Origin: a candidate division NC10 bacterium CSP1-5
GTDB taxonomy: Bacteria; Methylomirabilota; Methylomirabilia; Methylomirabilales; CSP1-5
Assembly (NCBI GenBank): GCA_001443495.1
Contig: LDXR01000017.1
Location: 3,087-67,086, forward strand
Length of the DNA: 64,000 nucleotides
Reading direction: 5' to 3'
Below, one piece after another: positions 17,544 through 26,978 of this stretch (its first letter is position 1; each line of letters begins with the position of its first letter). The translations under genes were made by a program, and so were the position numbers. Below the pieces are notes generated by a model, which was given only the letters and a program-made list of their open reading frames with translations, made no database searches and had not been told where the DNA came from.

Positions 17544-18074
17544 TTGATATTCTTATTTGGACGTGGTGGACCATTAGGGGCGCTGACTGCTCTTGTCGCT
17601 CTGGCGATTCCCGTCATCGGGTTGACAGCGCAGCGGGACGCGAAGTCCTACGAAACGATTAATGAGTTTGCGACTCGGGGCTGGGCTTTCGACTTAGGAA
17701 CGTCTCTCACGGATCTCAAGGCGGTTGGAAACGTCCAGCGTGAAGTCGTTTCAACGGTGAAGAACCGGCATGACGAAAACCAAATCGACGAGGTTCGTGA
17801 GCTATATTACGACGGGCTGTACGTCAGGGCGTATTTCCCAGCAAAGGATCACAAGCGCCTCTTCCTTGAGGAGGTTGAGATAACAAGCGCGAGGTTTCGA
17901 GTCAAGCACGGTCTCAACGTGGGCGCCTCAGTCACCGAGCTGCAGCGCGTGCTCGGGCAACCAGACGAAGTCAAGGGGGACGTTTATTCGTATTTCGGTG
18001 AGGCTGATACCGTCCACTTCGTCGTCAGGGGTGGTGTCATTATCAAGGTCAAGTGGGAACTCTATCTTGATTGA
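17544..18074 (+). CDS. Membrane-anchored hypothetical protein
   Basis: About 176 residues from a TTG start at 17544; the frame is open further upstream, but that stretch overlaps the attC-like palindrome. The N-terminus has a hydrophobic anchor (LGALTALVALAIPVIGL), and the rest is probably periplasmic. The C-terminal half, VGASVTELQRVLGQPDEV onward, faintly resembles the SmpA/BamE-type fold (a conserved G..V..LLG.P pattern). That resemblance is weak and is inference only. Nothing else identifies a function. Confidence 0.55.
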   Translation: MIFLFGRGGPLGALTALVALAIPVIGLTAQRDAKSYETINEFATRGWAFDLGTSLTDLKAVGNVQREVVSTVKNRHDENQIDEVRELYYDGLYVRAYFPAKDHKRLFLEEVEITSARFRVKHGLNVGASVTELQRVLGQPDEVKGDVYSYFGEADTVHFVVRGGVIIKVKWELYLD

Positions 18075-18083
18075 AGCATTGGG

Positions 18084-18111
18084 TTGACAGAGGAAGAAAT
18101 AGTGCTAGAAT
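18084..18111 (+). promoter_or_regulatory. Strong sigma-70 promoter for rplM-rpsI
   Basis: TTGACA (18084-18089), a 16-nt spacer and TAGAAT (18106-18111), followed by a leader of about 30 nt before the rplM ATG. Confidence 0.75.
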
Positions 18112-18147
18112 AAGTGGGTTTTCCAGGAGGCCAAAGGGGGCATTTGG

Positions 18148-18588
18148 ATGTTGGCGGGGCGGACATATAGCGCGAAGCCGGGCGAGGTCGAACGGCACTG
18201 GTATGTCGTCGATGCGCAGGGCAAGGTCTTGGGACGGCTTGCCAGCGAGGTGGCGATGGTCCTTCGGGGCAAGCGGAAGCCCCAGTTCACCCCCCATGTC
18301 GACACCGGCGACTTTGTGATCGTCGTCAACGCCCAGAAGGTCCTGCTCACCGGCAAGAAATTACGGCAGAAGATCTATTACCATTCCTCGCGGTACCCCG
18401 GAGGGCTGAAGGCGACAGCCGCGGGTGACCTGCTGAAGAAGCATCCTGAGCGCCTGATCCAGCGTGCGGTCCGGGGCATGCTTCCCAAGAGCAAGTTAGG
18501 GGATGCCCTCTACCGGAAGCTCAAGGTGTACGCCGGTGAGAAGCATCCGCACGAGGCCCAGAAACCTGTTCCCTTAGCGGTTCGGTGA
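18148..18588 (+). CDS. rplM: 50S ribosomal protein L13
   Basis: A 146-residue L13, an early 23S rRNA-binding protein of the large subunit. The N-terminal [20 protein letters not shown], the VLRGKRKP segment and the C-terminal [20 protein letters not shown] are all canonical. ATG 18148 has AAAGGGGG upstream. The leader is short, behind a near-consensus promoter. rpsI follows directly, the usual L13-S9 operon. Confidence 0.98.
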   Translation: MLAGRTYSAKPGEVERHWYVVDAQGKVLGRLASEVAMVLRGKRKPQFTPHVDTGDFVIVVNAQKVLLTGKKLRQKIYYHSSRYPGGLKATAAGDLLKKHPERLIQRAVRGMLPKSKLGDALYRKLKVYAGEKHPHEAQKPVPLAVR

Positions 18589-18596
18589 GGAGCGTC

Positions 18597-18995
18597 GTGG
18601 CCAATACCACAGGGGGCTATTACGGGACCGGAAGACGGAAGAGCGCGGTGGCCCGGGTCCGACTGAAACCGGGGGAGGGCCGGATCGTGGTCAACCGCCG
18701 GCCGATGGACGAGTATTTTGGCCGGGCCACCCTTCGCATGGTGATCGCCCAACCCCTGAAGATCGTCGGCGTGGAGGGAAAGTATGATGTCATCGCCGAC
18801 GTCCGGGGGGGCGGCAGTACGGGGCAGGCGGAGGCGATTCGACACGGGATCTCTCGGGCCCTGCTGGCACTGGATGGGGGACACCGTCCTCCCCTTCGGC
18901 AAGCGGGCCTGCTCACCAGGGATCCCCGCGTCAAAGAGCGCAAGAAGTACGGACAACGGGGGGCCCGCGCACGATTCCAGTTCTCCAAACGCTAG
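18597..18995 (+). CDS. rpsI: 30S ribosomal protein S9
   Basis: A 132-residue S9 located at the head of the small subunit, with its basic C-terminal tail reaching toward the P-site t[19 protein letters not shown] is at the N-terminus, [19 protein letters not shown] in the middle, and the terminal RARFQFSKR carries the conserved lysine-arginine end. GTG 18597 is chosen because GTGAGGAG lies just before it; an in-frame GTG at 18585 overlapping the rplM stop is the alternative. A terminator follows. Confidence 0.97.
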   Translation: MANTTGGYYGTGRRKSAVARVRLKPGEGRIVVNRRPMDEYFGRATLRMVIAQPLKIVGVEGKYDVIADVRGGGSTGQAEAIRHGISRALLALDGGHRPPLRQAGLLTRDPRVKERKKYGQRGARARFQFSKR

Positions 18996-19010
18996 CCGGA
19001 GCATGGGTGC

Positions 19011-19047
19011 GAAAAAGGAGGGTCACCCGGGTGACCTTCCTTTTTTT
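19011..19047. terminator. Rho-independent terminator after rpsI
   Basis: AAGGAGGGTCACC / GGTGACCTTCCTT hairpin preceded by A5 and followed by T7, so it could act in both directions. Confidence 0.85.
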
Positions 19048-19082
19048 ATCCCTCGATGTCTCAGAGGGAAAGGATTGTCGGG

Positions 19083-20126
19083 ATGAAGCAAAAGGTGGCC
19101 GTCGCCGGGGCCAGCGGGTACACCGGTGCGGAACTCCTCAGGCTCTTGGTTCGGCATCCGGCGGTAGACGTAGTGGCGGCGACGTCTGAGACTTACGCCG
19201 GCAAGCCGGTAAGAGCGGCCCTGCCCGGCCTCTCTGGATTCGTGGACCTCTCCTTCGACACCCTGGATACGACGAGGCTCGCCTCGGTCGCAGAGATCGT
19301 CTTTCTGGCCTTGCCGCATACTGCCTCGGCTACGCCAGCCGCCGCTCTCCTCCAGGCCGGGTGCCGCGTAATCGATCTCAGCGCCGACTTTCGGCTCCGG
19401 GACCCTGGGGTCTACGAACGGTGGTATCGGGTGGCCCATCCGGTGCCCCACCTCCTTACAGAGGCGGTGTGTGGCCTGCCGGAGCTTTACCGGGACAGTA
19501 TCCGACAGGCCCGATTGGTCGCTGTCCCCGGTTGTTATCCAACAGCGGCCCTTCTGGGTCTGCAGCCACTCGTGCGTGCGAGAAAAATCGCCTTGGACTC
19601 GATCATCGTGAATGCGGCCTCTGGGATCTCCGGAGCGGGGCGCAAGCTCGATCTGCCCCTTCACTTTTCCGAGGCGAACGAGAACTTCAAGGCCTATGCG
19701 GTTGCCTCCCACCGCCACACGCCCGAGATGGAGCAAGAGCTTTCGCGGCTCGCAGGGCAGGAGGTGGTTCTCTCTTTTACGCCCCATCTGGCCCCGATGA
19801 CCCGCGGCATCCTGAGCACCATCTACGCGACCTTGACCTCCCCGATGGTAGTGGAGAGCCTGCACGAGCTCTTTCACCACGCGTATAAGGGAGAGCCCTT
19901 CCTCAGGGTCCTGCCTCCGGGGACCTTTCCCGAGACCAAGCAGGTCTGGGGCTCGAATTACTGCGACATCGGAGTTGCGGTGGATTCGCGCGCGGGGAGG
20001 GCCATCGTCATCACGGCGCTCGATAATCTGGTCAAGGGGGCGGCAGGCCAGGCGATCCAGGCGATGAACCTGATGGTCGGGCTGGACGAGACCCTCGGGA
20101 TCGCCGCCCCCCCGCTCTTCCCGTAG
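19083..20126 (+). CDS. argC: N-acetyl-gamma-glutamyl-phosphate reductase
   Basis: The third enzyme of arginine synthesis, reducing N-acetylglutamyl phosphate with NADPH. The 347-residue product has the N-terminal Rossmann motif VAVAGASGYTGAELLRLL and the catalytic cysteine near residue 150 in VAVPGCYPTAALLGL. The histidine region SHRHTPEM and the C-terminal DNLVKGAAGQAIQAMNL are also present. ATG 19083 matches the family start, and an in-frame codon at 19056 would sit against the terminator. The gene is followed by a heptad array and argJ. Confidence 0.97.
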   Translation: MKQKVAVAGASGYTGAELLRLLVRHPAVDVVAATSETYAGKPVRAALPGLSGFVDLSFDTLDTTRLASVAEIVFLALPHTASATPAAALLQAGCRVIDLSADFRLRDPGVYERWYRVAHPVPHLLTEAVCGLPELYRDSIRQARLVAVPGCYPTAALLGLQPLVRARKIALDSIIVNAASGISGAGRKLDLPLHFSEANENFKAYAVASHRHTPEMEQELSRLAGQEVVLSFTPHLAPMTRGILSTIYATLTSPMVVESLHELFHHAYKGEPFLRVLPPGTFPETKQVWGSNYCDIGVAVDSRAGRAIVITALDNLVKGAAGQAIQAMNLMVGLDETLGIAAPPLFP

Positions 20127-20135
20127 GACGCAATC

Positions 20136-20212
20136 CGACGACGGATGACCGATAGTGACTGGTGGCTAACCACGACGTATGAACCCTGAACCCTGAACCA
20201 TGAACCATGAAC
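20136..20212. repeat. Heptad-repeat array (ATGAACC / CTGAACC type) overlapping the argJ start
   Basis: Eleven contiguous 7-mers in one phase. They start with cgacgac, ggatgac, cgatagt, pass through ggctaac and tatgaac, and end with two cctgaac and two catgaac units. The argJ ATG lies in the tenth unit. Unlike the other arrays, no clear inverted arm is seen. Confidence 0.8.
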
Positions 20213-21420
20213 GCTTTGTAGAGCTGGAGGGGGGGATCACGGCCGTCCGTGGCGTGCGGGCGGCGGGGGTGCACTGCGGCATCAAGAAGGCGAAGCCGGA
20301 CCTTGCCCTCATCCGGACCGCGGAGCCGAGCCCGGTGGCAGGGGTCTTCACCACCAACCGGGTCAAGGCGGCTCCGGTCCTCTGGTGCCAAAGGCGTCTA
20401 CAGGAGGGCACGCGCCTGTCGGCGATTGTGGTCAACAGCGGCAATGCCAACGCCTGCACCGGCCTTCAGGGGCTCCAGGATGCCGAGAGGATGGCCCAGC
20501 TCACCGCTGCCGCCGTGGGGTGTCCGGTGGAGGAAACCTTTGTGTGCTCTACGGGAATTATCGGCCGGACACTCCCGATAGACCGCGTCGCCTGGGGAAT
20601 TCGCGAGGCGGCCGCTCGGCTTCGGGGGGACGGGGGACCCGAGGCTGCCCGGGCGATCATGACGACCGACACGGTCCCGAAGGAGGCGGCGGTTGCAGTG
20701 GATGTGGAGGGACGTCGAGTCCACGTGGGGGGCATGACAAAGGGCGCGGGGATGATCGCCCCCCGCATGGCCACCATGCTCGGCTTTCTCGCCACTGATG
20801 CCGTCCTTCAGGCGCCTGAACTTCAGGCGCTCCTCGTCGAGGCGGTTGACCGGTCCTTTCACTGCATCACGGTGGATGGAGATACCAGTACTAACGATAC
20901 AGTCCTCTGCTTTGCTACCGGCAAAGCCGGCGGCCCCCCGCTTCACCCGGGGGCGCCAGGATGGACAGCCTTCCGAGAGGCTCTCGTGGAGGTCGCCCGG
21001 ACCCTGGCGAAGAAGATCGTGGCCGACGGCGAGGGGGCGACCAAGCTCGTGACGGTTCAGGTGGCCGGGGCCCCCTCTTCCGCGGCGGCGCGGCGCATTG
21101 CCTTTGGGGTCGCCAATTCCCCTCTGGTGAAGACCACCTTTTTCGCTCAGGACTGCAACTGGGGACGGATCATGGCAGCCATCGGGGCTTCCGGGGTCGA
21201 TGTGGACCCGGAGGCGATCAATATCAGGATCGGAGAGGTGCCCGTGGTTTCAGGCGGGGTCGGTCTCGGCTTGGAGGCCGAGGAGGCAGCCCACAAGGCT
21301 ATGACCCTGCGCGAGTTTGTCGTGGCGATCGATCTCAACCTGGGAGAGGGAGCGGCGGTCATCTGGACCACCGATCTGGGCTACGAGTATGTGCGGGCGA
21401 ACGTTACCTATCGCAGCTAA
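20200..21420 (+). CDS. argJ: Bifunctional ornithine acetyltransferase / N-acetylglutamate synthase
   Basis: ArgJ transfers the acetyl group from N-acetylornithine to glutamate, recycling it in arginine synthesis. The 406-residue precursor self-cleaves before the nucleophilic threonine in KGAGMIAPRMATML (about residue 191). The oxyanion region GNANACTGLQG, a substrate segment DGDTSTNDT and the C-terminal TDLGYEYVRANVTYRS are intact. The whole N-terminal pentapeptide MNHER is encoded by the heptad array, and no Shine-Dalgarno sequence is visible upstream. Whether it also accepts acetyl-CoA (bifunctional form) cannot be read from the sequence. Confidence 0.95.
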   Translation: MNHERFVELEGGITAVRGVRAAGVHCGIKKAKPDLALIRTAEPSPVAGVFTTNRVKAAPVLWCQRRLQEGTRLSAIVVNSGNANACTGLQGLQDAERMAQLTAAAVGCPVEETFVCSTGIIGRTLPIDRVAWGIREAAARLRGDGGPEAARAIMTTDTVPKEAAVAVDVEGRRVHVGGMTKGAGMIAPRMATMLGFLATDAVLQAPELQALLVEAVDRSFHCITVDGDTSTNDTVLCFATGKAGGPPLHPGAPGWTAFREALVEVARTLAKKIVADGEGATKLVTVQVAGAPSSAAARRIAFGVANSPLVKTTFFAQDCNWGRIMAAIGASGVDVDPEAINIRIGEVPVVSGGVGLGLEAEEAAHKAMTLREFVVAIDLNLGEGAAVIWTTDLGYEYVRANVTYRS

Positions 21421-21444
21421 CGGGCGATCACCGATAACCGCCCG
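21421..21444. terminator. Stem-loop directly after argJ
   Basis: CGGGCG / CGCCCG stem (21421-21426 and 21439-21444) with a loop containing two heptad-like units, gatcacc and gataacc. It is followed by AGTTT rather than a long T run, so it is a weak terminator candidate. Confidence 0.4.
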
Positions 21445-21471
21445 AGTTTCTAGCCCAGCACCAACGGTAGC

Positions 21472-21501
21472 TTGTCAGATAGGCTCTGGATGTGATATGA
21501 A
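21472..21501 (+). promoter_or_regulatory. Possible rpsB promoter
   Basis: TTGTCA (21472-21477), 18 nt, TATGAA (21496-21501). It would give a leader of about 115 nt before rpsB. Confidence 0.4.
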
Positions 21502-21541
21502 AAAGTGGGTTACGGTAGGCCACACTACACACGCCTTCGGA

Positions 21542-21582
21542 TCTTCCGGCCGGTGTTTGCGTTGGGCAAATGGCCCGGAAGA
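21542..21582 (+). promoter_or_regulatory. Structured rpsB leader hairpin
   Basis: The outer stem TCTTCCGG / CCGGAAGA (21542-21549, 21575-21582) encloses a perfect inner stem TTTGC / GCAAA with loop GTTGG. It lies 42 nt before rpsB. Autoregulation by S2 through its mRNA leader is known in enterobacteria; a similar role here is inference. Confidence 0.45.
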
Positions 21583-21624
21583 GGTGAAGAGGGCGGCGGA
21601 TGAACCGGTGGAGAGGAGGCATCT

Positions 21625-22410
21625 ATGCCGGATGTGACAATGAAAGAGCTCTTGGAAGCGGGGGTTCACTTCGGACACCAGACCAAGCGCTGGAACCCGA
21701 AGATGAGGAAGTATCTCTTCGGGGAGCGGAACGGCATCTATATCATCGACCTCCAGAAGACCATCGAGAAGTTCAACGAGGCGTGCCGGTTCGTCGGGGA
21801 ACTCGCCGGGCGCGGAGATTCGGTGCTCTTTGTGGGGACCAAGCGGCAGGCGGCGGATTCTGTCAAAGAAGGGGCGGAACGGAGCGGGATGTTTTACGTG
21901 CATCATCGCTGGCTCGGCGGGACCTTGACGAATTTCCAGACCATCCGGAAGAGCATCAACCGGCTCAAGCAACTGGAGCAGATGCAGTCGGATGGCAGCG
22001 TCGAGAGCCTCCCGAAAAAGGAGGCGCTGCATCTCGGCCGCGAGATCGAAAAGTTGAACCGGACGCTGGCGGGGATCAAGGAAATGAATCGGCTGCCCGG
22101 GGCCGTCGTGGTCGTCGATACCAAGCGGGAGCGGATCGCCGTTCGGGAGGCCCGACGCCTTGGTATCCCCGTGGTGGCCCTGGTGGACACCAATTGTGAT
22201 CCAGAGGAGATTGACTATCCGATCCCGGGCAATGATGATGCCATCCGCTCCATCAAGCTGATCACGTCTCGATTGGCCGACGCGGTTCTGGAGGGGCGGG
22301 GGGCCGTTGACCGGGGTCTGGAACGAGAGATGCTCGAGGGGGCCGAGGCGGTCAATGAGGGCTCGGTCGAGACGCTGCCGGCCGTTGAGGAGGAGGCCGA
22401 AGTCCTGTAA
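21625..22410 (+). CDS. rpsB: 30S ribosomal protein S2
   Basis: A 261-residue S2, a late-assembling small-subunit protein that bridges head and body. [28 protein letters not shown], the [10 protein letters not shown] motif and [20 protein letters not shown] are canonical. AGAGGAGG lies before ATG 21625. A glutamate-rich C-terminal tail (about 30 residues) extends past the fold. It heads the rpsB-tsf-pyrH-frr group. Confidence 0.98.
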   Translation: MPDVTMKELLEAGVHFGHQTKRWNPKMRKYLFGERNGIYIIDLQKTIEKFNEACRFVGELAGRGDSVLFVGTKRQAADSVKEGAERSGMFYVHHRWLGGTLTNFQTIRKSINRLKQLEQMQSDGSVESLPKKEALHLGREIEKLNRTLAGIKEMNRLPGAVVVVDTKRERIAVREARRLGIPVVALVDTNCDPEEIDYPIPGNDDAIRSIKLITSRLADAVLEGRGAVDRGLEREMLEGAEAVNEGSVETLPAVEEEAEVL

Positions 22411-22473
22411 GGTATCGACAGGTAACGGCAGGCCGTCTGCGAGGGCTTGGACGGCCGGAATGGGAAACCACTG

Positions 22474-23066
22474 ATGGAGATCGCGGCGTCGCAGGTCAAG
22501 GAGCTCCGAATCAAAACCGGGGCGGGCGTGATGGAGTGCAAGTCAGCCCTGGCGGAGGCTCGGGGAGATTTCGAACGGGCAGTCGCCATCCTCCGGGAGC
22601 GGGGGATGGCGAACGCGGCCCGGAAGGCGGGGCGGACGGCGACCGATGGGCTGATCGTCGCCTACGTCCATCCCGGCGGCCGGATCGGGGTGTTGATCGA
22701 GGTGAACTGCGAGACCGATTTTGTGGCCCGGACCGAACAATTCCAGGCCTTGACCAAGGATCTGGCGATGCATGTGGCGGCCATGAATCCCCTCTACCTT
22801 CGGCGGGAGGAGGTGCCCGAGACGGTGCTCGCCGAGGAGCGGCGAATCTTGCAAGTGCAGGCAGCGGGCAGCAGCAAGGTGCCCGAAGTCGTCGAGCGGA
22901 TTGTGCAGGGCCGGCTGGAGAAATTCTTCGTCGAGACGTGTTTGATGAACCAGCCCTTTGTCAAGGACCCGGGGCGGACAGTCGAACAGGTCATCCAGGA
23001 GGCCATCAGCACGATTGGGGAAAACATCGTGGTCCGACGCTTCTGCCGATACCAACTCGGCGAGGC

Positions 23067-23094
<28 letters not shown>
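22474..23094 (+). CDS. tsf: Elongation factor Ts
   Basis: The guanine-nucleotide exchange factor for EF-Tu. The 206-residue product is the short form lacking part of the E. coli dimerisation region. The N-terminal VKELRIKTGAGVMECKSAL (UBA-like) and the exchange motif ETDFVAR are present. ATG 22474 is chosen because the family begins here; in-frame codons upstream are unsupported. The final residues DDNSPMS and the stop are encoded within a heptad array, so the C-terminal end has been shaped by the repeat. Confidence 0.96.
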
Positions 23095-23920
<826 letters not shown>

Positions 23921-23923
23921 GCC

Positions 23924-24481
23924 ATGGTCAAGGATGTGCTGGATCGGACAGAAGCGACCATGAAGAAGGGGGTCGAGTCGGTAGGGCGAGACTTTGCCGG
24001 GGTCCGAACCGGTCGCGCCTCTGCGGCGCTCCTGCAAGGGATCACCGTGGAATGTTATGGGACCATGACTCCGCTCCAGCAGGTGGCCACCGTGGCGGCC
24101 CCCGAGACCCGTCTGATCACCATCCAGCCCTGGGATCCGAACCTGGTCGCGGCCATCGAAAAAGCGATTCTGAAATCAGGCCTGGGGATCACTCCCTCGA
24201 GCGACGGGCGGGTGATCCGGATCGCCATCCCACCCCTCACCGAAGAGCGGCGAAAGGAGTTGGTCCGGGTGGTGCGGCGCATCGCGGAAGAGGGGCGGGT
24301 CGCCATTCGGAATGTCCGGCGCGACGCCAACGAAAAGCTCAAGGCCCTCGAGAAGCAGAAGAAAATCACCGAAGATGATCTCAAGAAGAGTGTCGAATCA
24401 GTCCAGAAGCTCACCGACAAGTACATCAAGGAACTCGAGATGGCCTTGACCACCAAGGAGAAGGAGATCCTTGAGTTCTGA
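23924..24481 (+). CDS. frr: Ribosome recycling factor
   Basis: RRF splits post-termination ribosomes together with EF-G. The 185-residue protein has the expected two-domain layout. Its long helical domain includes FAGVRTGRASAALL at the N-terminus and the C-terminal three-helix section ITEDDLKKSVESVQKLTDKY. The hinge PETRLITIQPWD is conserved. The ATG lies 3 nt after the pyrH stop, indicating co-translation. uppS, which often follows frr, is not present here; cdsA comes next. Confidence 0.97.
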   Translation: MVKDVLDRTEATMKKGVESVGRDFAGVRTGRASAALLQGITVECYGTMTPLQQVATVAAPETRLITIQPWDPNLVAAIEKAILKSGLGITPSSDGRVIRIAIPPLTEERRKELVRVVRRIAEEGRVAIRNVRRDANEKLKALEKQKKITEDDLKKSVESVQKLTDKYIKELEMALTTKEKEILEF

Positions 24482-24627
24482 CAGACGTCCCCCAGTGGCC
24501 AGGCGTGGCTCTTGAACGCTTTCATCCATCCCTCCCCCGACGATCTTTTTTCTTTTCCCCTGCCCAGTTGCAGAGATGCCTCCCGGGACCTCCGGTGGGC
24601 CGAGTTGTCTCTCGTGGGGATCTGACC

Positions 24628-25422
24628 GTGCACGGCAGAAGGCTCCTGAGCGCCCTGATCCTCCTTTTCCCCTTTCTCCTCCTCGTCATCTACGGCGGGG
24701 AAAGGGGATTTATCCTGCTGGCGATGGTGGCCGCGGTGATCAGCCTGTGGGAGTTCACCCGGCTGGTGGATCCCTCCGTTCCCTGGCGGGCGGTGGCCCT
24801 GCTGGGGGCGGCGGGGCTTGTCGGGGCGACCTCATTGGGTGGCATGGAATGGCTCGGTCCGGGCATGCTCCTCTTGCTGTTGCTGGAGCTTTCCCGTGTC
24901 GTCGGAGGTGGAGAGGACATGGAGGCCAACCTTCGTCGCGCCACCCTCTGTATTGTCGGGGTCCTGTATGTCGCCGGTCCCCTGAGCTCCGCCGTGGCCC
25001 TCAGAGGGATGCCGGAGGGCGTACGATACATCCTTCTCGCGTGCAGCATCGTCTGGATTGGAGATACCGCCGCATTCTACGTCGGATCACGCCTGGGGCG
25101 CCGGCCCTTAGCCCCGCGACTCAGCCCCAAGAAATCTGTCGAAGGGAGTGTGGCCGGACTGGTGGCGAGCATGCTCGCGTCCTGGATGGGTACGCGCGCC
25201 TTGGGCATGCCGGTCCCCTTTCTCTTCAGTCTCCTTCTGGGGGCCGTGATCGGGGGTGCGGGACAGCTGGGAGATTTGGTCGAGTCTGGCATCAAACGCG
25301 CTTTCCATGTGAAAGACACGGGTGATCTCATCCCCGGGCATGGAGGGATGCTCGACAGGATGGATAGCCTCCTCTTCGCACTCCCTATATTCTACCTCTG
25401 GGTCAAGATGGGATGGATCTAG
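24628..25422 (+). CDS. cdsA: Phosphatidate cytidylyltransferase
   Basis: This integral membrane enzyme makes CDP-diacylglycerol from phosphatidate and CTP. The product is about 264 residues with 7-8 hydrophobic segments. The family signature is complete near the C-terminus: PKKSVEGSVAGLVAS, then LVESGIKRAFHVKDTG and LIPGHGGMLDRMDS. GTG 24628 follows GTGGGGATC. The frame is open back to 24505, but that part would be an arginine- and phenylalanine-rich leader of no known kind. The 3' end overlaps lnt by 10 nt. Confidence 0.94.
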   Translation: MHGRRLLSALILLFPFLLLVIYGGERGFILLAMVAAVISLWEFTRLVDPSVPWRAVALLGAAGLVGATSLGGMEWLGPGMLLLLLLELSRVVGGGEDMEANLRRATLCIVGVLYVAGPLSSAVALRGMPEGVRYILLACSIVWIGDTAAFYVGSRLGRRPLAPRLSPKKSVEGSVAGLVASMLASWMGTRALGMPVPFLFSLLLGAVIGGAGQLGDLVESGIKRAFHVKDTGDLIPGHGGMLDRMDSLLFALPIFYLWVKMGWI

Positions 25423-26978
25423 CGACGGTACGAGAGAGCCCTCTCGCTTGGCGCCTGATGGTCTCGCGGGGAGGCCTGGCCGCCTTGAGCGGCGTTCTCC
25501 TTGCACTGAGCTTTCCCAAGTTTGACTTGGCCCCTCTCGCCTTCGTGGCCCTCATCCCCCTCCTGGTGGGGCTGGACGGCGTCTCTGCCCTGCAGGGCAT
25601 GTATCTGGGGATCATCGCAGGGGTAGTCTTCTCGCTCATGAGCGTCCCCTGGGTCGTTCATACGATGACCACGTACGGAGGGCTCCCCGTCCCTCTCGGT
25701 GTCGTGCTTCTTGTCGCACTTTCCCTCTACCTTGCGCTCTACGTGGGGGTCTTTGCGTTCGGGGTCACGCGACTGTCACCCGAAAGCGGTCTCGTGTATC
25801 TCGTGGGCGCTGCGACTCTATGGGTCGGCCTCGAATATCTGCGTACCTTCCTCCTGACCGGCTTTCCCTGGAATCTCCTGGGGTATACCCAGTACAGGAG
25901 CCTTTCGATCATCCAGATCGCATCAATCACAGGCGTATACGGGGTCTCATTTCTCTTGGTCCTGGTCAATGCCGCGGTGGCGCTGGCCTGCCTTCACGTG
26001 CGACAGAGCGCGCGGCAGGCCTTGATGCCTGTGCTGGGGGTGGGCGTGCTCCTGATCGGGGCAGTGGTGTTCGGCATGGGACGGAGGGTGTCGGCAGAGA
26101 TCCCCCGCAGGGAGATCCGGGTATCGGTCGTCCAGGGGAATATCGAGCAGGGGATCAAGTGGGACCCGGGATTCGCGGGCCGGACGATCGGCATTTATGA
26201 TCGTCTGACCCGCAGGGCAGACCGGGGGTCGGACCTCATCGTGTGGCCAGAGACCGCCGTTCCTTTTTTCCTCCGGGAGGGGGGGCCGTTGACACGACGG
26301 GTCCTCGACCTCGCGATGGAGGCGCAGGCGCATCTCTTGGTCGGAAGCCCGGATCGCGAGAGCGACGCCTCGCCTCGCTACTACAACAGCGCCTTCCTCA
26401 TCTCGCCGGCGGGGGAGATTGTGCAGAAATATGATAAGATGCATCTGGTCCCCTTTGGGGAATACGTTCCGTTATCATCGCTCCTCTTTTTCGTGCACAA
26501 AATGGCGACCGGGATCGGCGATTTTAGCGCCGGAGAGACGTTCACGGTCTTCGAGACCCCGGGCGGACGCTTTGGGGTTCTGATCTGCTTTGAAACCATC
26601 TTTCCCGATCAGGTTCGCCGGTACGTTCTCGCCGGGGCCGACTTCCTGGTGAATATCACCAATGACGCCTGGTTCGGGGACTCCGCCGCCCCGTATCAGC
26701 ATCTGAGTATGGCTGCGCTGCGGGCGGTGGAAAACGGGGTCTACTTGGTGCGGGCGGCGAACACCGGGATCTCCGCCCTGGTCGCCCCGTCGGGCCAGAT
26801 CCTGGAGCAGTCAGACCTCTTTGTCGAGGCCGTCCTGTCGGCAACGATGGCTCCCCGGCCAGGGGGAACGTTCTATACGAGACGCGGGGATCTGCTCGCC
26901 TGGAGCTCTGTTCTCATCAGCCTCTTCCTCCTGGCCTTTAGGAGGCGGACGGGGCGCAAGGAAAGGAGGACACGATGA
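25413..26978 (+). CDS. lnt: Apolipoprotein N-acyltransferase
   Basis: Lnt adds the third acyl chain to lipoproteins in the inner membrane, a step needed for Lol sorting. The 521-residue protein has an N-terminal membrane part (about 6 helices, residues 15-215) and a nitrilase-like periplasmic domain. The catalytic triad is visible: Glu in VWPETAVPFF (about 278), Lys in KYDKMHLVPFGEYVP (about 342) and Cys in GVLICFETIFPD (about 391). A final membrane helix precedes the basic C-terminus. The start overlaps cdsA, and the stop overlaps the prfB ATG in an ATGA arrangement. Confidence 0.96.
   Translation: MDLATVRESPLAWRLMVSRGGLAALSGVLLALSFPKFDLAPLAFVALIPLLVGLDGVSALQGMYLGIIAGVVFSLMSVPWVVHTMTTYGGLPVPLGVVLLVALSLYLALYVGVFAFGVTRLSPESGLVYLVGAATLWVGLEYLRTFLLTGFPWNLLGYTQYRSLSIIQIASITGVYGVSFLLVLVNAAVALACLHVRQSARQALMPVLGVGVLLIGAVVFGMGRRVSAEIPRREIRVSVVQGNIEQGIKWDPGFAGRTIGIYDRLTRRADRGSDLIVWPETAVPFFLREGGPLTRRVLDLAMEAQAHLLVGSPDRESDASPRYYNSAFLISPAGEIVQKYDKMHLVPFGEYVPLSSLLFFVHKMATGIGDFSAGETFTVFETPGGRFGVLICFETIFPDQVRRYVLAGADFLVNITNDAWFGDSAAPYQHLSMAALRAVENGVYLVRAANTGISALVAPSGQILEQSDLFVEAVLSATMAPRPGGTFYTRRGDLLAWSSVLISLFLLAFRRRTGRKERRTR

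Noticed and set aside
20136-20212. Heptad arrays as CRISPR repeats
   Set aside because: Units are 7 bp, contiguous and degenerate, with no unique spacers of constant length and no cas genes in the window.
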